Positions 44,512-51,542 of a stretch of DNA of 64,000 nt are shown here, piece by piece (position 1 is the stretch's first letter; the number at the start of each line of letters is the position of its first letter). The DNA comes from Chitinophaga pinensis DSM 2588 (GTDB taxonomy: Bacteria; Bacteroidota; Bacteroidia; Chitinophagales; Chitinophagaceae). The translations under genes were made by a program, and so were the position numbers. The stretch covers positions 3,094,001-3,158,000 of the forward strand of contig NC_013132.1 of the NCBI RefSeq assembly GCF_000024005.1, written 5' to 3'. Below the pieces are notes generated by a model, which had not been told where the DNA came from, did no database searches, and worked only from the letters and a program-made list of their open reading frames with translations.

Positions 44512-45828
44512 ATGAGTATTTTTCCAGGAAATGTACTAGTCATAGACGACCAGTTTAATATTGGGTATCAAGCAAACGAACCAGAGGAACTTTCTGGGAG
44601 AACTCAATGGGAAAATTTCAGAAAACTGAAACATTTGTTTGATGAGAATGGTTTTTGTTATTCAGTTATTACCGAAACAACAGATATCGAATATATAAGG
44701 AGACAATTACAAAAATATCAAAACATTCGCTTGCTGATATTAGATTTGGACTTAGATGAATCGGGTGAAGTTGAAGAAACAGATGAGGAAATGGTTAAGC
44801 AAATCATATACGCTTCTTTGGACACATTTGGATATTATTTTTTGGCTATAAATTCATCATATGCAGAAAAATGGGACGAAATAAGAGAGGGGATGTTGGA
44901 AGAATTGAGGAAAGACGAATTGAAGAATAGAAGGAAAATCCATTTTTTGGAGCACTTTTGTATTGCATTAAATAAAACTAATACCGAGATTGAACAGGCG
45001 CTACTTGGTCTACTTTCGGACAAATTTTCTCACGAATTAATCACTCAATTTGAGTGTCATTTGAATGAAGCTCGTGATAAGGCATTAAGTCCATTTCTTG
45101 ACTTTACGTCTAGTACTTGGGAACAACTGTATAAGATTTTACGTGAAGATATTGATTCAAAAGAGCATGTTAATTTTACCCTAAATAACTTTCTGTTCGG
45201 ACTCCTTAAGCAGCAGATTGTAGGGTCAAATTATAGCGTTCCTGCCGATAACAATGTCCCGATCGACAATGAATTGCACCAGAACATCATAAGAGGTTTT
45301 AACTATTTGAGTAATACAACGGGGTATCTTGATAAACATCCTGTATGGACGGGAAATATATACTACAGTGAGATCACCGATAAACGTGAGAGATATTTGT
45401 TGATAATCACACCTGAATGTGATATAGCTCAAAGTAAAGGCATGGGATATACTGTTGTGACAGGATTCGAAGCAGACTTTCCGGATGGGTACAAACCGGA
45501 GGATTATAAGGATGTTGATACTATACCAGTAATGGTAGAAATGGCGGGAAAAAAAGCGGATGGAAATTGGAAATCGAAAAGTGATATTGAAAACTTTTAC
45601 GGCAAAGGCATTGGGTACTATCAATTGCTTCATGCAAGTACTAATAGCAGACATATTATTTTTGATCTTCGCTCGGTGAAAAGGATTTCCGATATTTCGG
45701 CCGAGAAGTATAGTTTACTTCTTCGAGTAAATGAACCGGTAATAACGGACATTTCAGATAAGTTGTCATCAATAATTAACAGAAAGGGTGTTCCCCGATT
45801 AGTACCGAAAAATTATATGAAACTGTAG
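44512..45828 (+). CDS. Receiver-domain protein of defence-like operon
   Basis: A 438-residue protein starts at ATG 44512. Residues 1-150 form a receiver-like fold with VLVIDDQ (acidic Asp12-Asp13) and LLILDLDLDE, where Asp78 is the probable phosphoacceptor. The remainder is a helical and beta-rich effector region with a TPECDIAQSK motif near residue 300, not a standard DNA-binding output domain. The likely partner is the double-GHKL protein encoded just upstream (66-base gap). The output domain is unrecognised and could be the effector of the system. Confidence 0.7.
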   Translation: MSIFPGNVLVIDDQFNIGYQANEPEELSGRTQWENFRKLKHLFDENGFCYSVITETTDIEYIRRQLQKYQNIRLLILDLDLDESGEVEETDEEMVKQIIYASLDTFGYYFLAINSSYAEKWDEIREGMLEELRKDELKNRRKIHFLEHFCIALNKTNTEIEQALLGLLSDKFSHELITQFECHLNEARDKALSPFLDFTSSTWEQLYKILREDIDSKEHVNFTLNNFLFGLLKQQIVGSNYSVPADNNVPIDNELHQNIIRGFNYLSNTTGYLDKHPVWTGNIYYSEITDKRERYLLIITPECDIAQSKGMGYTVVTGFEADFPDGYKPEDYKDVDTIPVMVEMAGKKADGNWKSKSDIENFYGKGIGYYQLLHASTNSRHIIFDLRSVKRISDISAEKYSLLLRVNEPVITDISDKLSSIINRKGVPRLVPKNYMKL

Positions 45829-46150
45829 TAGTTAGTTGAGTTTGATGATGAGTTTTTTGAGTTCTATTATGAGGCGGAAACGAAATACTGTGCTGTTAGT
45901 TTCTATACGGTAGCTTATTTTTGGATCAAATGGAGTTTTGCCAGTGTATGTTCTCCAAGAATGGCTAGCAATAGTCAAAATAATAGTTTGTGTAATATTT
46001 TGTTGACCGCTGAGAATATAGGCAGGTTTTTTCAAGCATTTGACTACTAAGAGAAAATGCTCAGTTTGAGTGAATGTTCTTTCGAAAACTGCTATGCGTG
46101 GATATAAATATGCGGAACAGGCCAAATCTTATGAGCAATCAGTTGCTACT
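45829..46150. other. Spacer between convergent operons
   Basis: This region separates the defence-like operon and the convergent XRE gene. A 97-codon minus frame (45832-46125) begins with TTG and has no ATG, but its middle (GKTPFDPKISYRIETNS) looks slightly protein-like. I do not support it as a gene. Confidence 0.35.
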
Positions 46151-46381
46151 TTAGAAAGGTTCATCTGGTAAAAAGTCTTTAATTGAGCACTTCATGAATT
46201 TAGCAAAATCATTTAAATGATATAGGTTATATTTCTCCTTTCTTTCAGGATTTTCCACATGGTTAACTAGTTCGCCATAATATCCCGAGCCCAAGGACAA
46301 CTGCTTGGGTCCAATATCTTTTTGTTCCCTAATTTTTTTGACTTTTTCTGTTATAATAATATCTAAATGTCTTTTACTCAT
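46151..46381 (-). CDS. Small XRE-like regulator
   Basis: A 76-residue protein starts at ATG 46381, with a compact helix-turn-helix: KVKKIREQKDIGPKQLSL, then YYGELVNHVENPERK and a final helix IKDFLPDE. It lies behind a 34-bp perfect palindrome, its likely operator, and convergent to the defence-like operon. It may regulate itself and the module that follows. Confidence 0.75.
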   Translation of the reverse strand: MSKRHLDIIITEKVKKIREQKDIGPKQLSLGSGYYGELVNHVENPERKEKYNLYHLNDFAKFMKCSIKDFLPDEPF

Positions 46382-46409
46382 TCTTTTATTTTTTTGTAAA
46401 AAAATTATT

Positions 46410-46443
46410 AAGAAAACGTTGGGATATATCCCAACGTTTTCTT
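46410..46443. promoter_or_regulatory. 34-bp perfect palindrome, likely operator
   Basis: AAGAAAACGTTGGGATA and its exact complement TATCCCAACGTTTTCTT form a perfect 17+17 palindrome without loop. It lies 29 bases before the XRE start codon. The lack of a loop and its position favour a protein-binding operator over a terminator. Confidence 0.6.
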
Positions 46444-46851
46444 ATCTTCGATTCAGAATATATTGAACTGATCATATGGGTTCCAACATGCGTTTATCCG
46501 GTTTAAATACAGGATAGTTTTATTACATTTGCGATCTCAAAAAATATTGATTGCAGCTCACTCTATTTTATCCGGTACGGGAAATGTCGAAGTTTTGATG
46601 TATGCCAGGATGATAAGGAGAGTGCTCACGTTATAGGCGTGGGCCTTCTTGTCAGCATACAGCCCTTCGACAGGCTCCCGTGCGACAGGTTGGTTTCGCG
46701 CCTTTTTCTTTTGCAGAAGGTCTTACCTACCTATGCCTATTCCTCGGCGAAATTACTTATAATTTTTTTAGGGGTTAAACAATATGTGAACGGTTACTAG
46801 GATTTTCATCTTGGTCCAAGATCTTATTGCCCAAAGCTGTAAATCTTAGAA
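46444..46851. other. Non-coding stretch with a GC-rich structured patch
   Basis: No gene. Around 46610-46740 the base composition changes to GC-rich (GTGCTCACGTTATAGGCGTG, then GACAGGCTCCCGTGCGACAGG), with several short complementary segments. This could be a structured leader or RNA, but I cannot identify it. Confidence 0.35.
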
Positions 46852-47793
46852 ATGAAGAAACAAATTACCTATTCTGAAAAGAGTGGGACTAGCCAGTCTT
46901 TGCTTACTAAAAGTGAAACAGAATATCCGTTACAGGTATTCAGTAAGGTTTTCACAAAGTATAGCTTGGAATCTATTCTGCATAGTATCAAGGGCATTTT
47001 TACGGCATCATTCAATGTCGATCTTCAGCGAATAATTGAGGCTGGGCATATTCTGGCAAGTTCTTCACAGGAGTCTCGGACAGTTAAAGAATGTACGGAA
47101 TGCACATACGCCAGGCTGTTATTAGTGATGATCGATGTGATTGATTCTCAATTAGCTATTGCGGAAGCCTCAATGAATAGGCTGATGGAAGAAAATGAAT
47201 TTCATCTATTTGCGATCCGACCAGAAGTAGCTTGTCACATAAGCACATTTCGCCTGATTGTGACCCGGAGCAGACATTTATTACAGGATATTAATCATAA
47301 AGTAAAGTTTGATGGAGGTGACTTTACGTTAAATCTCAATATGGCCAAGTTCAATCTGGCAATCTTTGTTGACGAGATTACAGCTCCATTTAAATTATAC
47401 GAAGATGCGACAGGCAGGGTGATTGAAATAAGGAACACAGTTGAATCTAGTCAAAACCTACTAACGGATAAGGTCATGCTGGACATAATAATGTCCAGTC
47501 TTATACACGTTGCATATGCCCACAGTAGAAAATCGACAAGAGTATTCATATTAGTCGAAGCGGCAAATGAACGGCTTTCATTTAGTGTCAAAAGTGAAGG
47601 AAAGCAAATGTCCAACGCCGAGGTTGAAAACCTATTTAAACCGCTTAATGGTTCGATAACACTGGCCAATAATTGGGGAGCGAACTTATATATGGCAAAG
47701 AAATGCACTGACGTATTAGGTGGAGTGATACGAGTACTTAGTGAGAAATATGAGACAGTCATTCAAGCAGGCTTACCATGCCTTTTGAGATAG
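46852..47793 (+). CDS. Degenerate histidine-kinase-like protein
   Basis: A 313-residue soluble protein. Its C-terminal 110 residues have the layout of a HATPase_c domain (LTDKVMLDIIMSSLIHVAYAHS, VFILVEAANERLSFSVKSEG, LGGVIRVLSEKYETVIQAGLP). The ATP-binding residues are largely lost: N-box Asn is His or Ser, the DxGxG box is SEGKQM, and the G2 box has no Gly repeat. The middle is helical without an obvious phosphoacceptor H-box. A non-catalytic kinase-like scaffold or regulator is likely, next to a modified receiver. Confidence 0.6.
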   Translation: MKKQITYSEKSGTSQSLLTKSETEYPLQVFSKVFTKYSLESILHSIKGIFTASFNVDLQRIIEAGHILASSSQESRTVKECTECTYARLLLVMIDVIDSQLAIAEASMNRLMEENEFHLFAIRPEVACHISTFRLIVTRSRHLLQDINHKVKFDGGDFTLNLNMAKFNLAIFVDEITAPFKLYEDATGRVIEIRNTVESSQNLLTDKVMLDIIMSSLIHVAYAHSRKSTRVFILVEAANERLSFSVKSEGKQMSNAEVENLFKPLNGSITLANNWGANLYMAKKCTDVLGGVIRVLSEKYETVIQAGLPCLLR

Positions 47794-47935
47794 TTAAGGC
47801 TATAATGGACGCTCTAGGCAATAGACAGACTAAATGTGCTGCGTGAATAGAGCTTAGCACTGGCCAAAGACAAACCATTGTTTAATAATTCCTAGGTATT
47901 ATTCCGTAGTACAGCCAAGGAATAAAAATCCCACT

Positions 47936-48340
47936 ATGACTCCTGTACGAGCTAGAAAGAAACTGTCAATTTGTTTGGTTGATGATAACCGATTAGCAAG
48001 GTGCGACTTGGCTAATGTCCTAGACAATATGAACGCCTACATACCAATCGTTTGTTCCAATATCTACGAGTTGATAGATGAGTATTTATGTTACACACTA
48101 AAAGGGCCGCCCAATTTTATTATCTCGGAATGGTACAAAGACTTTTCTGATCCTGATTTCGTGGTCATTTTTAGTCATAGTCCACTAGCTACAATTCCGA
48201 TAATTATACTGACGGATACAAGTAGGGTAAAATCTGTTAAACCGCCGCCTGAGATGGTAATCATTGGTACACTCGGGAAACCTGTTAATAGAAAGAATCT
48301 CAAAGAAATGTTAACCGATTATATAAAGCATAAAAAGTAG
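47936..48340 (+). CDS. Receiver-domain protein with Glu at the phosphorylation site
   Basis: The 134-residue protein is a single receiver domain: acidic pocket VDDN (16-18), ILTDTS near 86 with the conserved Thr, and GKPV near 108 with the conserved Lys. The position of the phosphoacceptor Asp (DLxLLDxxMP in family) reads NFIISEWYKD, with Glu65 instead. Glu can mimic phospho-Asp, so it may be locked in the active state. No output domain is present. It ends 6 bases before the next gene, with which it is cotranscribed. Confidence 0.7.
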   Translation: MTPVRARKKLSICLVDDNRLARCDLANVLDNMNAYIPIVCSNIYELIDEYLCYTLKGPPNFIISEWYKDFSDPDFVVIFSHSPLATIPIIILTDTSRVKSVKPPPEMVIIGTLGKPVNRKNLKEMLTDYIKHKK

Positions 48341-48346
48341 AAGAAT

Positions 48347-48922
48347 ATGACTGAAATAAAGCACTATTCTAACAATTTTTTAAATGACCTGATGACTTGC
48401 CTAGAGAATGCACCTGATGAATTCACTAGCGCCATCTGTAAAGGGCTTAGATGGAGTAAAACAAAGTTCAAATCGAATTTAAACACTGAGATATTAGGCA
48501 AGGCTGATACAATTTCATCGAGGGAGGTCGAGCATGTTTTAAGAGTATATCAGCATTCCATCGTCTTTCAGTTACTGTTGAAACGATCACTCCACTGGAA
48601 GAAAAGACTGAACACTGCACAAAAGCCTATTCAGAACATGCTGAAGTTTTCAGACACATGTGCCAATACCATGATAAAGGATTTGTTCACCACGCTGGAG
48701 AATGCACCGGCCTTATTCCGGGAATGTGTTTGTTCCAATTTGAAGTGGCAACCTTCTAAATTTGACTCATATCGTCTTGCGCCTATAGCTAAGGATTATG
48801 ATACATATACTGTTTTTAACAAAAAACGAATTAGCATAATCATTCCAATCTATGAATCCCTTGTTATGTGTCAGATACATGATAGAGCGTTCAAATGGGA
48901 TAAACACAATCTGACTCAGTAA
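48347..48922 (+). CDS. Hypothetical protein with internal duplication
   Basis: A 191-residue protein made of two copies of an approximately 85-residue unit. Copy 1 begins FLNDLMTCLENAPDEF and ends LLLKRSLHW. Copy 2 begins MIKDLFTTLENAPALF and ends CQIHDRAFKW. Shared landmarks are LENAP, C.GL.W/CSNLKW and the terminal W. The unit is predicted helical. I do not recognise it. It is translated with the Glu-receiver gene. Confidence 0.6.
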   Translation: MTEIKHYSNNFLNDLMTCLENAPDEFTSAICKGLRWSKTKFKSNLNTEILGKADTISSREVEHVLRVYQHSIVFQLLLKRSLHWKKRLNTAQKPIQNMLKFSDTCANTMIKDLFTTLENAPALFRECVCSNLKWQPSKFDSYRLAPIAKDYDTYTVFNKKRISIIIPIYESLVMCQIHDRAFKWDKHNLTQ

Positions 48923-49095
48923 CGCTTCCCGGCAGGTATTACAATCAGATCTATGTTATGAAAGAATACTGATGCGAATGTTCGTGAATAATCCATAGCT
49001 GAAATAAACATAGGGTTTTATCTTGAAGGGAACACCGGTAATGGATTCTTCCTCCACCGGCCTTTATTACCAACCCAAAAAATAACTATATCCAT
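48923..49095. other. Spacer with hairpin
   Basis: ACACCGGTAATGG near 49030 and CCACCGGC near 49055 form a weak inverted repeat. No other feature. Confidence 0.3.
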
Positions 49096-49359
49096 ATGAG
49101 AAATTTACCTGAATGGCACGAGAAGCCATTGGAATTGACAGTTGAAGAGATGTCTGACCCGATGTCGGTTGTTTCAGATTTCCTTCATTCCTATCCGTTA
49201 CCGGAATTTAGGGAGTATCTGAGATCACTTCTATTAATGGCATGTAGCGATCAAGATTGTAACGCGTCATTTAATATTATTCTGTGTGAAGACGTTATTC
49301 GATTAGTAGAGGCATGTAGTATAATATTAAAGCGGCGTTATGGGGAGCCCACAGTGTAG
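49096..49359 (+). CDS. Small element-associated protein
   Basis: An 87-residue protein with pattern WHEKPLELTVEEMSDPMSVV, FLHSYPLPEFREYL and a C-terminal helix ending in ACSIILKRR. Small proteins of this shape (about 90 residues, with a DFxxxYxLxxxRxxL core) occur beside recombinases in Bacteroidota mobile elements. The function is unknown. It precedes the repeat tract and recombinase module. Confidence 0.5.
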   Translation: MRNLPEWHEKPLELTVEEMSDPMSVVSDFLHSYPLPEFREYLRSLLLMACSDQDCNASFNIILCEDVIRLVEACSIILKRRYGEPTV

Positions 49360-49669
49360 AGATAGCCTATTAGTGGGGCTAGGGTTTCACCGCTTTCCGA
49401 CTCTTTTTAACTTGTTCCGATCTTGTTCAACTAAAAGTCAAATGGATTTCAACTTGCGGTCAAATGGGAGTCAACTATTAGTCGACAAAGTGTATCTCGT
49501 CTTGAAACAGATTTGCACCAGTTTGAGTGACCCTGAATTTGGTTTACGATTGAATGACGGAAAATAATCTGAGCAAATTCGAGCAAGTTTTTTACCATAC
49601 ATGACATTTCGAAGAAAAGCGCGAAAGTAGATTTTTGGGCGGCTGTATATTGGTCTTTTATTGAATCAT
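49360..49669. other. Recombinase upstream region with repeats
   Basis: No gene. It contains the three abutting repeats at 49427-49492 and AT-rich sequence up to the small protein at 49670. It should hold the promoter and control sites of the recombinase operon. Confidence 0.45.
49427..49492 (+). repeat. Three abutting 22-bp direct repeats
   Basis: Units at 49427-49448, 49449-49470 and 49471-49492 all begin with TCAACT, have a variable 4-base centre, and continue with GTCAAATGG or a variant (GTCGACAAA in unit 3). A weaker unit (AACTTGTTCCGATC) precedes them at about 49407-49426. They lie directly before the recombinase operon and look like iteron-type protein-binding sites. Confidence 0.55.
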
Positions 49670-49927
49670 ATGAAACATGAAGTCCAACGTCAGTTACCCG
49701 CAAAGCCCTCAATTGAGGAAGCAAGAAGAATCCTCCAGGCAGATCAATACGCTTATACAGACGAGGAAGTTACAATAATAATAGACTTTATACATTGTCT
49801 GGCTGCTATTGATCTGAATATCTATGAACAATCGAATCCACAAATCCATCACCTTAAAGACTACAATAATGATCACTCAAAGAAAAGCATTTCTATATCC
49901 AAGGGTAAGTACAGACGAACAGGTTGA
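49670..49927 (+). CDS. Small protein coupled to serine recombinase
   Basis: An 85-residue protein from ATG 49670 with a helical core (SIEEARRILQADQYAYTDEE, then VTIIIDFIHCLAAIDLNIYE). Its end overlaps the recombinase start by 59 bases. Small proteins with this pattern commonly precede serine recombinases of Bacteroidota elements and may serve as directionality factors, by inference. Confidence 0.6.
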   Translation: MKHEVQRQLPAKPSIEEARRILQADQYAYTDEEVTIIIDFIHCLAAIDLNIYEQSNPQIHHLKDYNNDHSKKSISISKGKYRRTG

Positions 49928-51488
49928 CGGCTATAGTTTAGCCCATCAGGAAGACGTATTAATACGTTACTGTGAGAAGGAGAACATACAGGTAGTTGGC
50001 ATTTATAGAGAAGATCATTCCGCAAAGACATTTGACCGACCAGAGTTCCAAAAGATGCTACATGTCATCAGTAAGAACAAGGGTATTGTTGATCTAATAC
50101 TATTCTCTAAATGGGATCGTTTCTCCCGAAATGTTGCTGCTGCCTATGAAATGATTGGCAAGCTGAAAAGGCTTTCCGTAGAACCTCAGTCCATCGAACA
50201 GCCTTTGGACATGGATATACCAGAGAGCAAGATCATGCTGGCAATCTATCTTACTACACCAGAGGTGGAAAATGACCGGCGGGCGTTAAACACGCTTCAT
50301 GGTATGCGGAGAGCTAAGAAAGAGGGGAGATACCTAGGTATTGCCCCTATAGGTTACAAGAACGGGCGTGATGCTCAGAATAAGCCATTTCTAATCCCCA
50401 ATGAAAAAGCTGAGATAGTCCGTTGGGCATTCGAAGAGCTATCCAGAAGCATCTGGGATATTGATACACTCAGACGTATGGCAAACAGAAAGGGACTAAA
50501 AATAGGCCGTAGCCAGTTTTGGAGCCTTGTCCGTAACCCGGTCTATTGCGGGAAGGTTTTCATAGCTGCTTATAAGAACGAATCAGCCCATTGCGTAAAA
50601 GGTATCCATGAGCCTATCATCTCCGAAAGTCTGTTCGACGATGTTCAGGATGTCTTAAAAGGGAAGAAGCGGAATGTCAGGGTCAACACTTTCACAGAAA
50701 TTGACCAGCAACTTCCTCTAAGAGGTTTCCTGATCTGCCCTCGCTGTGGAAGATTATTAAGTGGGAGCGGATCAAAAGGCAATGGCGGTGTCTATTACTA
50801 CTATCATTGCCAATCCGTAAAGCTTTGTAAAGAGCGTTTCCGGGCAGATACAGCGAATGAGGCCTTTGTATGGCAATTAGGTCAGATAGCAGTCAATGCA
50901 CCTATCATAGACTATTACTGCCAGATCATTAGTCAGTCATTAAAGAAGGATAACCAAGGCAAGGAGCAGGAGCTAAAAGAAACACAGGCCGAAATAGACA
51001 AGCTATATATAAGAATACAAAACGCCCGTTCTTTACGCCTGGACGATGAATTTACCGCAGAAGAGTTTAAAGAGATTAAGTCAGACCTGACCAGGAAGAT
51101 AGAAGAACTGGAAAAGAAGAAAACGAAGCTATTATCCACCAACGACAACTACCAGGAATACCTTTCCCAAGGTGGCGAAATCATGAAAAACATTGCTACT
51201 CGCTATATTTCCGCTTCCCCAATAGTCAAAAAACAAATCATTGGTTCGATCTTCGCAGAAAAGCTGATTTTTTCAGAAAACAAATTTCGAACCACAGAAC
51301 CAAACGTCATCCTCGAGCTGATAAGCAGGCCCAGAGCGGGCTCAGACGACTATAAAAAGCAAAAGGTCGGAGAATACTCCGACCTTTCCGCTTTAGTGCC
51401 CAGAACTGGATTCGAACCAGCACACCCTTGCGAGCGCTGCGACCTGAACACAGTGCGTCTACCAATTTCGCCATCTGGGCATCTTTGA
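49869..51488 (+). CDS. Large serine recombinase, C-terminus reading through tRNA
   Basis: A 539-residue protein from ATG 49869. The resolvase domain has catalytic Ser14 in YPRVSTDEQ and the Arg in KWDRFSRN. It is followed by a Recombinase domain (GYKNGRDAQNKPFLIPNEKA), a zinc ribbon (CPRCGRLLSGSGS...CKERF) and a coiled coil (EQELKETQAEIDKLYIRIQN, to about 430). The last 55 codons pass through the terminator hairpin and the antisense strand of tRNA-Leu copy 2, ending PISPSGHL. The tail is therefore formed by integration. It is the most likely mover of the interval bounded by the two tRNAs. Confidence 0.9.
   Translation: MITQRKAFLYPRVSTDEQVDGYSLAHQEDVLIRYCEKENIQVVGIYREDHSAKTFDRPEFQKMLHVISKNKGIVDLILFSKWDRFSRNVAAAYEMIGKLKRLSVEPQSIEQPLDMDIPESKIMLAIYLTTPEVENDRRALNTLHGMRRAKKEGRYLGIAPIGYKNGRDAQNKPFLIPNEKAEIVRWAFEELSRSIWDIDTLRRMANRKGLKIGRSQFWSLVRNPVYCGKVFIAAYKNESAHCVKGIHEPIISESLFDDVQDVLKGKKRNVRVNTFTEIDQQLPLRGFLICPRCGRLLSGSGSKGNGGVYYYYHCQSVKLCKERFRADTANEAFVWQLGQIAVNAPIIDYYCQIISQSLKKDNQGKEQELKETQAEIDKLYIRIQNARSLRLDDEFTAEEFKEIKSDLTRKIEELEKKKTKLLSTNDNYQEYLSQGGEIMKNIATRYISASPIVKKQIIGSIFAEKLIFSENKFRTTEPNVILELISRPRAGSDDYKKQKVGEYSDLSALVPRTGFEPAHPCERCDLNTVRLPISPSGHL
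51355..51394. terminator. Hairpin at the recombinase 3' end
   Basis: AAAAGCAAAAGGTCGGAG and CTCCGACCTTTCCGCTTT form a stem of about 16 bp with an AATA loop. It lies directly before the tRNA 3' end and, read on the minus strand, terminates tRNA-Leu copy 2. The same hairpin class occurs in scars B and C. Confidence 0.7.
51397..51480 (-). tRNA. tRNA-Leu(CAG), copy 2
   Basis: Identical in sequence to copy 1 at 1157-1240: acceptor GCCCAGA, anticodon loop TTCAGGT, long variable arm and T loop GGTTCGAATCC. The recombinase gene overlaps it entirely on the other strand. Upstream of it the shared sequence continues for about 40 bases, including its promoter. Confidence 0.93.
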
Positions 51489-51505
51489 TTCCGTGTCAGG
51501 GAGTG

Positions 51506-51513
51506 CAAATGTA
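51506..51513 (-). promoter_or_regulatory. Bacteroidota -7 box for tRNA-Leu copy 2
   Basis: On the minus strand TACATTTG matches TAnnTTTG exactly. A TTGG lies about 16 bases further upstream, near the position of the -33 element. The spacing to the tRNA is the same as for copy 1. Confidence 0.6.
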
Positions 51514-51542
51514 GTAACTTTTTTAAAACCAACAAATCTTTT

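Noticed and set aside
45832..46125. 97-codon minus frame after the receiver gene
   Set aside because: It begins with TTG, lacks an ATG and has no domain; a few protein-like words are not enough.
49427..49492. CRISPR array
   Set aside because: The repeats abut without spacers and vary internally; no cas genes are in the window. No other CRISPR-like array was seen.
20281..51480. Classical integron
   Set aside because: No tyrosine integrase with an IntI-type patch is present, and the sites contain tRNA-like tails and recombinase codons, unlike attC.
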